From the NCBI RefSeq assembly GCF_007745175.1, contig NZ_CP036271.1, positions 1,178,001 to 1,242,000 on the forward strand: 64,000 bases of DNA. Reading direction: 5' to 3'. The notes beneath the pieces are model-generated. The model was not told the origin of the DNA, did no database searches, and saw only the letters and a list, made by a program, of their open reading frames with translations. This stretch comes from Caulifigura coniformis (lineage in GTDB: Bacteria > Planctomycetota > Planctomycetia > Planctomycetales > Planctomycetaceae). Below, in pieces: positions 44,504 through 53,465 of this stretch. Within the stretch, counting starts at the first letter, position 1, and the number at the start of each line of letters is the position of its first letter. The translations under genes were made by a program, and so were the position numbers.

Positions 44504-45664
44504 TTGACGGCCCGGATCGTTCAAATGGGGCACGTGCGTCCAGCGATTCGCCAAGCTTTTCCGCGGTCAGGCGACATTCAATTCTCTACGGAGAGGGAGC
44601 TTGTGAGCGACTTCCAGCGATACATGCATCTGCAGGCAGGGCGTGCCTATCGAATCGGCGCTGCGTTTGATTCTTTTATCGACACGCAGATCGGGATCGG
44701 CGCCGGCACGAGGGAGCGGGCGTCGGCCAGCCATTCCGCCCTTCGGGGCTATCTTCGGGGCCTTGCGCAGGAGAATGAGGGCTTTCCGAGGATCTTGCGG
44801 GACACTGACCGGGATTTCCTCGGAGGGTCGTTTGCCCGCCACACGAAAATCTGGCCGCTGAACGATATCGACGTCTATCTGCCGATCGACGGGACTGGGC
44901 TCGTGTACTCGCAGGGAGGCTTCCAGGCTCCTTACACCGTTCTGACAGACGAAGTGCTTGATACAAACCCGCTGGCCGTCGACCGTGATCGGTGGTGGGA
45001 CGGCGGATACCTCTCCTCCGCGAAGCTCATCAACGGCTTCGCCGAAGCACTGCGATCGAACTATCCTGTAACAACGCGCGTGCGGCGTGTGGGCGAAGCA
45101 GTGATGGTGACGTTATCGAATGACTTAGGATTCGATGTCGTCCCATGCTTTAGCCTGAAACCGCACGCTGCTTACGAAGACCCGTTCTATCTCATTCCGG
45201 ACGGGAGTAACGGTTGGATCAAGACCAATCCAAGACTCGATCAGCAACTGTCGGACGAGCTTCATCGGAAGAACAATCGTAGCCTCCGACGCGCCGTAAA
45301 GCTGTTCAAGTGGTGGTCGAATGAGTTCGTCGGGGGACGCATCGAGTCCTATTACGCTGAGCTCGCGATCATGCGTGCGTTTGAACTTCAGAACAGGCTC
45401 GGAACGACTATCACCTCGGTTTCGGTAGGTACATGCGTTGCGTTCCAAGCAGTGCGTGACGCGGTTCGGGCAGGCGACCTTCCTCCGATTCTGAATGGGT
45501 CGCCGGCTGTGGAGTCTGGTGCTCTCACGACGACCGACCTGACCCGCATCAATCAAGCAGTCGCAAACGGCGACCGCGCGATTCGGCACGAGCAAGCGGA
45601 TCAAATCGAAGAGGCATTCGAGGCGTGGCGAGCCGTTTTTGGGCACGAGTTTCCGACTGCCTAA
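44504..45664 (+). CDS. CD-NTase (cGAS-like cyclic nucleotide synthase) of CBASS module 1
   Basis: 386 residues. It would make a cyclic oligonucleotide signal on phage infection. The nucleotidyltransferase core shows GGS at 107-109, D121-I-D123 and the third metal Asp at 211 (LGFDVVPCF); the C-terminal helical domain has RRAVKLFKWWSN. The TTG start has AGGA five bases upstream; the first ATG (44525) has no site and would remove seven residues. The S-4TM effector follows after 54 bases, making a compact type I-like CBASS operon. The nucleotide product is not predictable. Confidence 0.82.
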   Translation: MTARIVQMGHVRPAIRQAFPRSGDIQFSTERELVSDFQRYMHLQAGRAYRIGAAFDSFIDTQIGIGAGTRERASASHSALRGYLRGLAQENEGFPRILRDTDRDFLGGSFARHTKIWPLNDIDVYLPIDGTGLVYSQGGFQAPYTVLTDEVLDTNPLAVDRDRWWDGGYLSSAKLINGFAEALRSNYPVTTRVRRVGEAVMVTLSNDLGFDVVPCFSLKPHAAYEDPFYLIPDGSNGWIKTNPRLDQQLSDELHRKNNRSLRRAVKLFKWWSNEFVGGRIESYYAELAIMRAFELQNRLGTTITSVSVGTCVAFQAVRDAVRAGDLPPILNGSPAVESGALTTTDLTRINQAVANGDRAIRHEQADQIEEAFEAWRAVFGHEFPTA

Positions 45665-45718
45665 GCGGGGCGTGGGCAGATTCCAGGGCCAAGCAGACAC
45701 GCTCCCATCGAGCACTCA

Positions 45719-46678
45719 ATGACTAACGCTATCCCGCGGCGGCAAAACGAACTCGTATATCTGGTTCGAGCCCATCGAGAAGCCGACCGCCAGGCTAAAT
45801 ACACGGCGATTGCGCAGATCACGCTCTCATTCGTCTCAGCCATTCTCGGGCCATCCTTGGCATGGCTCGTATCGCGTAACTATCCCGCATACGGGCCGTC
45901 AGCAAAAGCCTGGGCCGGCCTGATCGCCATCGCCACCATTGCAGTCGATGTTGTTTTTCTCGAACCGCGTGTTAAGCGATTTCGCGAGTTGAAGGCGCGC
46001 CTCCAGGATCAGTTCGACACAGCAGTTTACGATCTACCATGGAACGGGGTGAAAGCTGGCCGTCCTGTTGATGCTGGCGAAATTACCGCTCTCGCGGATC
46101 GCCATAAGGCAGCGTTTCCGGACGACAAGCCGTTTCTGGACTGGTACCCGGCCAGCGTGGGCGAAGTGCCCATGAGCTACGCCCGGCTCCTCTGTCAGAA
46201 ATCCAGCATGAGGTGGGACTCATCTTTGAGAGATCTGTTTTGCCTGATCTACTCCGTCCTTCTCGCGTTGCTCGTGGGCATCGGCTTCGTGTTCGCCATG
46301 GCTGCCCATTACGACATGCAAGCCTTAGTTTTGTCTGTGTTGATGCCAGTGCTTCCCGCCGCTCTGCAGATCTGGCGGGAGCGGCAGAAGAACACCGAGG
46401 CAGGCGAGGATATGGATCGTGCGTCTCAGAAGGTGGAGGCGCTTCTTGACGGACTGCTCGCTGGCTCGCTGACGGACGACGAAGCAAAGCATCAGTCAAG
46501 GCTTCTTCAGGACGAGCTCTTTGATCGACGACGCCGGGCGCCTTCGATTCCAGAAAGGCTCTACCAGTACAAGCGCGACGAAGACGAAAAGAAGATGAAG
46601 GTTGCGGCTCTCGAAAGAGTCAATCAGATGAAACAGAAGCTCGGGCTTCCTACGGGCAATACTGTGAGTGGGAGTTGA
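45719..46678 (+). CDS. S-4TM-family putative pore-forming CBASS effector
   Basis: 319 residues with four predicted membrane helices at about 28-51, 63-82, 173-195 and 201-219. The segment LQDQFDTAVYDLPWNG between helices 2 and 3 is the hallmark of the S-4TM group predicted by comparative genomics to be membrane effectors of nucleotide-signalled defence. The C-terminus is a long charged coiled region. It would permeabilise the inner membrane after binding the messenger made by a CD-NTase. Position next to the CD-NTase supports this; direct proof is absent. Confidence 0.8.
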   Translation: MTNAIPRRQNELVYLVRAHREADRQAKYTAIAQITLSFVSAILGPSLAWLVSRNYPAYGPSAKAWAGLIAIATIAVDVVFLEPRVKRFRELKARLQDQFDTAVYDLPWNGVKAGRPVDAGEITALADRHKAAFPDDKPFLDWYPASVGEVPMSYARLLCQKSSMRWDSSLRDLFCLIYSVLLALLVGIGFVFAMAAHYDMQALVLSVLMPVLPAALQIWRERQKNTEAGEDMDRASQKVEALLDGLLAGSLTDDEAKHQSRLLQDELFDRRRRAPSIPERLYQYKRDEDEKKMKVAALERVNQMKQKLGLPTGNTVSGS

Positions 46679-46679
46679 G

Positions 46680-47198
46680 ATGGGACTGACCCTGAATCAG
46701 ATTCGGAGCTTGGCTGCGATTGTCCGGAAAGGAATCGAAGCCAAGGGGGCGGACTTTTTTAAGTGGATCGATCCGCCAAAGATTGAGGGTCAGCGGATTA
46801 CTCAACCAACGAGCAAAGATGGAGCCCCCGTTGCTCGCGAGCTTTCCTTGGGTGAGGCATTCGCGGTTTTCGATCGAAAGCTGAACACGGTCTATTGTGA
46901 GCGCTTCGTCCTTGCGATCTGCACGGCAATCGCTGCGGCGAACGCCGGAAAAGATGTCGCGCTTTTACAATTTCAGAAGGAGCCCCATGCGCCATTCGAC
47001 GCCACGGGTTGGGTGGTTCTGGCAATCGACGGACATCCTGTTTTTCACATCTCGCCCGCCGACCTTCCGCTTAACACGGTGAACGACGAGGGATTAGTTA
47101 CGGTCGTCGAAGAGGGAACGGAAACGGCACACAAATACGCTTGGAAGAACACCACCAAAGTTGACGAATTCGGAATGCTGTTGGACATGTTGCTCTGA
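46680..47198 (+). CDS. Unrecognised third protein of CBASS module 1
   Basis: 172 residues. The ATG lies one base after the effector's stop and has GGAG six bases upstream, so it is translationally linked to the module. Features: an N-terminal helix (LNQIRSLAAIVRKGIEAKG), RELSLGEAFAVFDRKLNTVYCERFVLAICTAIAAANAGKD, and a beta-rich second half (WVVLAIDGHPVFHISPADLP, EGTETAHKYAWKN). No membrane helix, no known catalytic motif. It could regulate the effector or be an additional effector; the function is open. Confidence 0.7.
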   Translation: MGLTLNQIRSLAAIVRKGIEAKGADFFKWIDPPKIEGQRITQPTSKDGAPVARELSLGEAFAVFDRKLNTVYCERFVLAICTAIAAANAGKDVALLQFQKEPHAPFDATGWVVLAIDGHPVFHISPADLPLNTVNDEGLVTVVEEGTETAHKYAWKNTTKVDEFGMLLDMLL

Positions 47199-47268
47199 AT
47201 CGTTTTGACGTCGTGTCGACCACGCTGCCCCTTACAAGTGTGCGCCAGCGGTGGTGACGGTCAGCGCC

Positions 47269-47739
47269 CTACGAATACGGATGGAGCACGTGCGTGCGTT
47301 CGGAATCGCTCACGCTGACCAACAGACCGTCGGGGAACTCGGCCAAGCCGACAATCACAAGCAAGAATCCGTTGAGTCCATGTGTCGATTTTCGAAAGCA
47401 TTCCTGAATGCTGCGTTGATCGAGTGGTGATGGGTTCGGCACCGATTCAGGATGAGTATGCCAATCACCGACGAAAACGCGTCCTCGCGTTTGCTGGTCA
47501 GCGATCTCGCTCGCCTCGGCAGCTCGATTCGGAACATATGACACCCGAGTGCGACGATCGGATCGTCGCGGCCCGGTTGCCTCGACAATAGTCAGAACCA
47601 GGCCCGCTGTGGTGGCGAAGAGCTGTCCTCCCGCTTCGCGGTGATACCAGCGCGTCTGTCGATGGCGATGGAAATGCGCGAGCACCTCTGGTGCGAAGCA
47701 GATTGACTGCCCTGAGCTGCCGATCGGGTAACTAAGCAT
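47269..47739 (-). CDS. cap3: JAMM-family protease Cap3 of CBASS module 2
   Basis: 156 residues. JAMM motif complete: E36 (HREAGGQLF), H94-T-H96 and S104-P-L-D107, spaced exactly HxHx7SxxD. In type II CBASS, Cap3 removes CD-NTase from proteins to which Cap2 has attached it. The chosen ATG overlaps the end of cap2 by eight bases; a longer ORF start is rejected. It converges on module 1 with only 70 bases between the stops. Confidence 0.85.
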   Translation of the reverse strand: MLSYPIGSSGQSICFAPEVLAHFHRHRQTRWYHREAGGQLFATTAGLVLTIVEATGPRRSDRRTRVSYVPNRAAEASEIADQQTRGRVFVGDWHTHPESVPNPSPLDQRSIQECFRKSTHGLNGFLLVIVGLAEFPDGLLVSVSDSERTHVLHPYS

Positions 47740-49534
47740 CGGGCTTCTTGCCACATATTGGACAGTCGCTTGCCGTTTCCCAATTCCTCTGCAGTTGTCG
47801 ACTGCCAAGCACGCTTCCACCAGTCAGCTCTGCCCACTGCTCGGTCCACTGGCCGCCGGTAGCAATGAGGAGTCGTTCGGCGCCTGACCAAACTCGATGT
47901 GTTGATCTCTCCGGTGCCTCCAGGAGGCAATCCAGCGCAAATTCGGCGATCGTGGCACAAACATGCGCAAGTTCGATCGGTCCATACGGTTGAAAGTCTG
48001 CGCCACAAGCAGGTTCACGTCGGATTGTTGCGCCTTCGGGCCATCGGGCCACGGGAAACAATACTCTGCCATTTCGCGAGAATCCGCACTGGAAACAACC
48101 GCCTTCGGGGCGAATTACCACTGCGTGACCCGCGCAGCAATAGGCTTCCGTCCAGCCATACAGAATTGGCACATCGGGTATCTCTTCTGAGTGCCAGGTA
48201 TTCAGTTGGCATTCAGACGACCAATCGCCCATCGTGCTGACGATTAGATTGCAGTGTGCGAGGGTTCCCGCTGACGCCCTGACCACCCCCTGCCATGACT
48301 CCCGCCGCGCCTCGATTTGGCGGATGTGTGGGAATCTCTTCCCGAGTTGTCGTGCGATCGACTCGGCCTTGCTCAGTTCAACGAACTCAGCGCCAAGAAC
48401 ATGGCGTCCAACATTGGACCAGGTCAGGCGTTCGGGGTCCACGAGCAAAAGGCTTCCCACGCCAGCGGACGCAAGGAGTTCTGCGACTTGTCCTCCGACT
48501 GAGCCGCATCCCAATACCGCCACGTGTGCCTTTTGGAGCACCATCTGGCGAGAATCCTGATCACGGCCGTGAACCCACGCCGCATCAGCGCGGTCAACAG
48601 TCCGTGGAACCACACGGCCATTGAGAGTCCGATTCGCCATCAGGGCCTTTGGAACTTTCCCTTTGCGAAATCCCTTTTCAATCGATTGATTTCCGAATTT
48701 AGAAGTGTTGCGAGAGATCGAGACGCCGATGAAGCCAATTCCGCTGGTGGACTCCGCACCGAATATCACGAGAAACTCGCCGCCGTCCGTACCTTGATGG
48801 CCGTCGAGCATCTGAAACAAGTCTGTTTTGTTTTGAGCTGCGAGCTCCTTCAACTTGGCAATTGAATCTGGGAACTCTGCTGGAACCGGCGGATTGTTGA
48901 GCCATATCAGCCCTGCCCGCTCGATCACCATTTGTTTCTGAGTGATGTCGGGGAACCTTGCCCGCAACCATTGATCTATCCCCTGCGGACTGTCGGCGAT
49001 GAGAGAAAACTGCTGTCCGCGCCAGACGTGGACCTGGCGACTTGGAGGTCCCGGCACAGCGACGCTGAAGATCGGCCCAGCCTTGTGATCGCAGATGTGA
49101 TCCCAGTACGAGCGGAACTCGTTCCTGAAATCAGCGTCTCCGCCGTTCGTGATCAATCTTTCAATTAGCTCCGTGGCACGCCCGAGTTCATCCAGGGCCG
49201 CTTCTTCGGGCAAAGACGGATCGACCGTCCAGGAGTTGGGACGTAGACAAAGCAGCCCGTCCTTTTCCACATGTGGCCAGGTCAGGAACGGCGGTGCATC
49301 ATCAAGCGCAATCCGAGAAAACACCCACGGGGCGTTTTCGGGAATGAGCAGTCGCAGGCGACGAGTACGGTCGGAGAATTGAATTCGAAATTCCCAACCC
49401 GCGATGAATTTTTCACCGCGATATCGTGCTAATTCGTGCCACTCCAGCTTCCTGCCCGAGATGCCGGCAGCTGCGAAACGCTCGGCGATCCGACGAACCG
49501 CCTGATCGGGCGGGAATCCGTCACCCTCAGGCAT
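47732..49534 (-). CDS. cap2: E2-E1 fusion Cap2 of CBASS module 2
   Basis: 600 residues. The N-terminal E2 (UBC-like) domain has the cysteine context HVEKDGLLCLRPN with C96 as the likely thioester site. The C-terminal E1/ThiF domain has the adenylation motif VLGCGSVGGQ (342-348), zinc pairs C480/C483 and C591/C594, and C510 (REPACGADFQ) as a candidate E1 cysteine. Cap2 attaches the C-terminus of its CD-NTase to target proteins, priming the synthase. The start overlaps the CD-NTase stop by eight bases, so the two are translated together. Confidence 0.87.
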   Translation of the reverse strand: MPEGDGFPPDQAVRRIAERFAAAGISGRKLEWHELARYRGEKFIAGWEFRIQFSDRTRRLRLLIPENAPWVFSRIALDDAPPFLTWPHVEKDGLLCLRPNSWTVDPSLPEEAALDELGRATELIERLITNGGDADFRNEFRSYWDHICDHKAGPIFSVAVPGPPSRQVHVWRGQQFSLIADSPQGIDQWLRARFPDITQKQMVIERAGLIWLNNPPVPAEFPDSIAKLKELAAQNKTDLFQMLDGHQGTDGGEFLVIFGAESTSGIGFIGVSISRNTSKFGNQSIEKGFRKGKVPKALMANRTLNGRVVPRTVDRADAAWVHGRDQDSRQMVLQKAHVAVLGCGSVGGQVAELLASAGVGSLLLVDPERLTWSNVGRHVLGAEFVELSKAESIARQLGKRFPHIRQIEARRESWQGVVRASAGTLAHCNLIVSTMGDWSSECQLNTWHSEEIPDVPILYGWTEAYCCAGHAVVIRPEGGCFQCGFSRNGRVLFPVARWPEGATIRREPACGADFQPYGPIELAHVCATIAEFALDCLLEAPERSTHRVWSGAERLLIATGGQWTEQWAELTGGSVLGSRQLQRNWETASDCPICGKKPDA

Positions 49535-50594
49535 AACGGCCGCCGCCGGCCTTATTGACTGCCACATGTGCGCCGGTCGCGATGTCGCGCACAAGTCCCG
49601 CAGTCAGCACTTGCTCGGCGCCGGCGGAAGAAGCCTTCTCCTTTTTTGGGTTCAAATCGGAGAAGTACGACGTGTCGTAGACGTCGTCCCAACACTTCCT
49701 CGCTTTGACCTGGGTGCAGTCGGATTCGAACAGCGGTTCGAGCCACCGGATCGCGTCGGACAACCGATCGCGGAAAAACTTGGCCTTTGAGTCGTCGGTG
49801 CCGTTCGTGACGGCCTCATTGGGTGTCACTGGGTTATTGATGACGAGACTACCGTTCAGGCGATCACGAATCGCCTTCATCGTGTCGTACACGGACGAAT
49901 CTTCGCGGTCAGCGCTCTTCCGATACTGCTCCACGACCAGAATGGTGATTCCGAAACCGCTGAGTGTCTGAGGTTTCCACGAGGATCTGCTCTTCGCGAA
50001 TTTCTTGATCAGCCTGGTGATCCGCCTGAGCTGGCGGCCATTTACTTCGTCAGGGCTCTGTTTCTGGTTCTCATCGTCGAACCAAGCGGTGACATCGCGA
50101 GCATCTGATCGTTTCCACTCGCTCGAAGCCAATTCGTAGTGAATGGACTCCTTTCCGGCCTCTTCAGTACTGACACGCCGATAGACCGGAACATCAACCT
50201 GATACCCTGCTCCGTACTGGACGCGAACGCAATTGGTATGGAGTTTCGGCGGCGTCTTGAAGCTGCCGTCATCGAGAGCATCCCGCACCATCTGACGCGC
50301 TTCGAGAGCCGTCATCTCCCCTCCACGAGGTCCCTTCAGCTTGTCTTTCTCGAAGTACACCCCGTCATCGATGTCGTAGTCCTTCGCAGCGTCCTGAGTC
50401 ATGGTCTTCATCGAATAAGACCCCTGACTGTTGAACTCTTTGGGTGCGGGCTTCTCCGCCTTTTCGAGCCCTTTCTTCAACCTGTCACGATTCGCGCCGC
50501 GCCGGTCACGCATCTCGTCTTGTTCAGGTTTCGCGAGAGTCACCTTCTCGTCGTGGTAGCCCAAGACGTCCGATGCACAATCAAACATTGCCAT
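49527..50594 (-). CDS. DncV-like CD-NTase of CBASS module 2
   Basis: 355 residues. Core motifs of the cGAS/DncV group: QGSYSMKTM (Q57-G58-S59), DYDIDDGVYF with D74 and D76, and the third Asp D134 (YQVDVPVYRR). A GGAGGA site precedes the ATG. The C-terminus is a short flexible tail ending KAGGGRYA, the type of end used by Cap2 for conjugation. The operon continues into cap2 and cap3, but no effector gene (for example a phospholipase or nuclease) is upstream or downstream, unlike usual type II CBASS. Confidence 0.87.
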   Translation of the reverse strand: MAMFDCASDVLGYHDEKVTLAKPEQDEMRDRRGANRDRLKKGLEKAEKPAPKEFNSQGSYSMKTMTQDAAKDYDIDDGVYFEKDKLKGPRGGEMTALEARQMVRDALDDGSFKTPPKLHTNCVRVQYGAGYQVDVPVYRRVSTEEAGKESIHYELASSEWKRSDARDVTAWFDDENQKQSPDEVNGRQLRRITRLIKKFAKSRSSWKPQTLSGFGITILVVEQYRKSADREDSSVYDTMKAIRDRLNGSLVINNPVTPNEAVTNGTDDSKAKFFRDRLSDAIRWLEPLFESDCTQVKARKCWDDVYDTSYFSDLNPKKEKASSAGAEQVLTAGLVRDIATGAHVAVNKAGGGRYA

Positions 50595-50975
50595 CTGGTT
50601 CCTCCGGTGAACACCAAACTGGTTGTTGGGCGATTAGAGCATGCCCTGGCCCACGACCGGCGGTCGCGACGACAACAGCGGTTCGCAAGCGACGTGCCGC
50701 GCAACAACGGTTTCAACGCATGCGAGACCCATAGAATTGTACGCATTCGACCGGCGGAAGTTCGGTCTACCGCCAGAATGGCACGTGCGGGTGGCCGTAA
50801 CAGGTAGCAGGAGCTGCCAATTCGGCGTGAGGACGGCAAGCCGAACTCCTTTTTGTGACGAATATTGCTCATCAAGGCGCTGATATTAAGTCGGTTGATA
50901 GCACCGTAGATCACTGACCTCATCTGTTGAATGCCGCCTTCCTTCGAGGAGTTCGCTGAGCGCTGGGAATGTGGG

Positions 50976-50984
50976 TTATCCACA
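50976..50984 (+). other. DnaA box
   Basis: Perfect TTATCCACA, within ATGTGGGTTATCCACAT, which is itself palindromic. A near-match in reverse (TGTGGATAG) lies at 51040-51048. They precede the iterons. Confidence 0.75.
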
Positions 50985-51007
50985 TCCCATTCTGCGAAGC
51001 TGCTGAG

Positions 51008-51029
51008 TGTTAAATACTTGTGTTAAATA
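51008..51029 (+). repeat. AT-rich direct repeats in the origin
   Basis: GTGTTAAATA occurs twice, starting at 51008 and 51020, the only AT-rich patch between the DnaA boxes and the iterons. It is a candidate unwinding element. Confidence 0.6.
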
Positions 51030-51090
51030 GGAGTTACGCTGTGGATAGTGGTCATCAAGCAATTGAACTGTCGTCGTTTTTAGAATCGCC

Positions 51091-51262
51091 CGGTGGGTAA
51101 ACTGTCGAAACTCGGTGTGTGAAGTGACGAAAAGCGGTGTGTAAACTGTCGAAGACTGGATACGGTGGGTGATCTGACGAAAGCGCCACACTGGTGGGTA
51201 AAATGACGAGCGCCGGTGGGTGATCTGACGAATCTTCTTGACTCGGTGGGTGAAATGACGAA
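51091..51262 (+). repeat. Seven iterons of a plasmid replication origin (oriV)
   Basis: Seven copies of a 19-base unit, consensus CGGTGGGTRANNTGACGAA, start at 51091, 51113, 51135, 51163, 51192, 51214 and 51244. Spacings of 22, 22, 28, 29, 22 and 30 bases show three groups. The last ends nine bases before the start of the initiator gene. Initiator binding would both open the origin and repress its own gene. Confidence 0.92.
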
Positions 51263-51271
51263 TGTCGTCAC

Positions 51272-52315
51272 ATGACCCAGGAAGTTCGTAGTCGCTCCCC
51301 TCTTCTCCCCGACCGTCGCGCCGCGCCGGACTTCTTCTCCTGCGACATTCTGGACGCTGCTCCCAAGGGGGACATGGCCTCGATGGAGCATCCCATCTTC
51401 TCGCTCTCCACGAAGCCGGATCATCACACGAGACGCTACGAGCACGGATCGGTGTTCATCGAGATCGCGCCTTCTGCGCACGGACTGGCGACTGTCCATG
51501 ACCGCGACATCCTGATTTATTGCATTTCGCAGCTGATGGCGTCGCTGAACGACGGCAAGCCCCTCTCCTCGGTAGTGCGGTTCAAGGCTCATGACTTGCT
51601 GCGAGCGACGAACCGGGTGACCAGCGGCGAAGGCTACGCCGCCCTAAAATCTGCATTGGAACGGCTTCGTGGGACGCAAATCTCCACGAACATCGTAACG
51701 GGCGGCTCCGAGACGTTCGAAGTGTTCGGCCTGATCGAGCGAGCCAAAGTCGTCCGGGAAACGCGCGAAGGCCGGATGCAGGAAGTGGAAATCAAGCTCT
51801 CAGACTGGGTGTTCAACGCGATCCAGCATCAGGAAGTGCTGACACTCCATCGCGACTATTTCAGGCTCCGAAAGCCATTGGAACGACGCATGTACGAGCT
51901 GGCTCGGAAGCATTGCGGCAAGAAAAACGAGTGGAAGATTTCGCTGCCACTGCTGCAGCACAAATGCGGTTCTTGCTCAACCGAGAAGGAGTTCCGCCGG
52001 CTCGTCTCGAACATCGTGGAAGAAGACGGCAAGTTCAGCCACATGCCGGACTATTCGGTGGCGCTCGATGACAGCGACATGGTCATCTTCCGCAGCCGAG
52101 GTAGTGTCGCTTCGCCCGAGCTGCCGTTTGAGCAAATCCCGCTTCGTGGCCTCGATCCGGAGGTTTACAACGACGCCAGAATTGTCGCTCCCGGCTGGGA
52201 CGTGTATCACCTGGAGAGAGAATGGCGTGAGTGGCTCACCGAGACTCCGCGGAACCCGGAGGCAGCGTTTATCGGCTTCTGTAAGAAGCGTTTTGAACGT
52301 AACGGGCGGCCGTGA
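51272..52315 (+). CDS. repA: Plasmid replication initiator, RepA (RPA/PF10134-type) family
   Basis: 347 residues. The core starts around HPIFSLSTKPDHHTRRYEHG and continues with IEIAPSAHGLATVHDRDILIYCISQL, RFKAHDLLRATNR, YAALKSALERLRGTQIST and RKPLERRMYELARKHCG, the winged-helix initiator pattern. It binds the iterons immediately upstream. The N-terminal 35 residues are poorly conserved-looking, so a later start is possible. Downstream, the convergent parA operon begins after three bases. Confidence 0.9.
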   Translation: MTQEVRSRSPLLPDRRAAPDFFSCDILDAAPKGDMASMEHPIFSLSTKPDHHTRRYEHGSVFIEIAPSAHGLATVHDRDILIYCISQLMASLNDGKPLSSVVRFKAHDLLRATNRVTSGEGYAALKSALERLRGTQISTNIVTGGSETFEVFGLIERAKVVRETREGRMQEVEIKLSDWVFNAIQHQEVLTLHRDYFRLRKPLERRMYELARKHCGKKNEWKISLPLLQHKCGSCSTEKEFRRLVSNIVEEDGKFSHMPDYSVALDDSDMVIFRSRGSVASPELPFEQIPLRGLDPEVYNDARIVAPGWDVYHLEREWREWLTETPRNPEAAFIGFCKKRFERNGRP

Positions 52316-52318
52316 CGG

Positions 52319-52624
52319 CTAGAGCAGATAGCCGTTGGCTTTCAGCCACGGCTCAAGCGCTTCGTCGAGAATGTCGCTGATGCTGTTTGGCTCCGTCCCG
52401 CTCAATTGCCGCTCCAGCGAGGCGCGTTTTAAGAGCACGGCAAAATCAGACCGTATTCGGGTGCTGAGCGGGCTGCGTGTCACGGCGGAAGAAGCTGCTG
52501 AAGGAGTTTTCGCCGCCGGTTCTGCCTTGGCGACGGACTGCGAAGCATCCTTGAAGACGAAGGCTTTTTCGGCTTCGGTCGGGGTTGCCTTCATTCCTTC
52601 AATCAGGCTTCTGCGATCTGCCAT
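52319..52624 (-). CDS. Small partition partner of ParA
   Basis: 101 residues, the gene directly after parA (nine-base gap, same strand). Its middle is Ala/Ser/Thr/Lys-rich and unstructured, while the C-terminal half (STRIRSDFAVLLKRASLERQLSGTEPNSISDILDEALEPWLKANGYLL) looks like a ribbon-helix-helix DNA-binding module. It probably binds a centromere and stimulates ParA, as do ParG-type proteins. Named family not certain. Confidence 0.65.
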   Translation of the reverse strand: MADRRSLIEGMKATPTEAEKAFVFKDASQSVAKAEPAAKTPSAASSAVTRSPLSTRIRSDFAVLLKRASLERQLSGTEPNSISDILDEALEPWLKANGYLL

Positions 52625-52633
52625 AGTGCCCCC

Positions 52634-53314
52634 CTATGCCCTCGACCGTTTCGCTGCGAATAGGCGACGGGCTGGCTGCTTCCGGCAGGCCTGAGGGAGA
52701 AGCTCGCGCAGGAGCGTTTCCACTTCATCCGCGGCTTCCTTGGCTCGCGAGCCAAGATCCCAGACAGTGGCACCCTGCCCCGGCGAATCGGCGTAGATCT
52801 GCCGCAAGATCAGTGCCGTGTGCGCCATCGGCAGTCCCAGTGCCGAGGCGGCGTCTTTCATGTCCTGGGTCAGCCGGTAATTCTTTCCGACCATGCTGAG
52901 CACGATCTTGGCCTCCGGCTTTCCCTTGCGGATGTCCTGGGCCTGACGAAGTGCCTCTGTCGCCTTCGCTAGAGCCCTCACCTCCAGCATGGATGCTTTG
53001 CATGGAACGATCGCGAGATCGGCCCGGAGCAACAATGCACGGCTCGTTTCAGATTGGCTGCCAGGGCCGTCGGCAACGACATAGTCGGTGTCAGCACCCA
53101 GCAGCGGCAGCTCGTTTAGGATCATGTCGGGATTGTCGAGACGGATCGCTTTGACATCCGGAGCTGCTTCACGAATCCACTCGGAAGAGGATTGCTGCGT
53201 GTCGCAATCGGCCAGCGTGACGCGATGGCCCTGGCGATTCAGCCAGGCGGCGATGTGGACGGCCAGCGTTGACTTGCCTACTCCACCTTTCGAATTCGCG
53301 ATCACAATAATCAT
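52634..53314 (-). CDS. parA: ParA-family partition ATPase
   Basis: 226 residues. Walker A MIIVIANSKGGVGKST at the very N-terminus, TLADCDTQQSSSEW, and the Walker B region YVVADGPGSQSE. It is a short (type Ib-like) ParA without N-terminal DNA-binding domain. An ORF extension upstream of 65 codons is rejected because the family begins here. With the downstream small protein it would segregate the plasmid; the repeat array upstream is the candidate centromere. Confidence 0.92.
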   Translation of the reverse strand: MIIVIANSKGGVGKSTLAVHIAAWLNRQGHRVTLADCDTQQSSSEWIREAAPDVKAIRLDNPDMILNELPLLGADTDYVVADGPGSQSETSRALLLRADLAIVPCKASMLEVRALAKATEALRQAQDIRKGKPEAKIVLSMVGKNYRLTQDMKDAASALGLPMAHTALILRQIYADSPGQGATVWDLGSRAKEAADEVETLLRELLPQACRKQPARRLFAAKRSRA

Positions 53315-53465
53315 GAGCCGAGGCTGCCACAGTTCTGGCGTGCTGGCAAGCATTATTTCCAGCAGCCTGTCAGGCATGTTTTCTGGCACGGTGGGATTCT
53401 GGAGAGCCAGAGAGCCGGCAGTCTGGGCTGCCAGGCTTCTGGAAGTCTGGTGAGCTGGAAATCTT

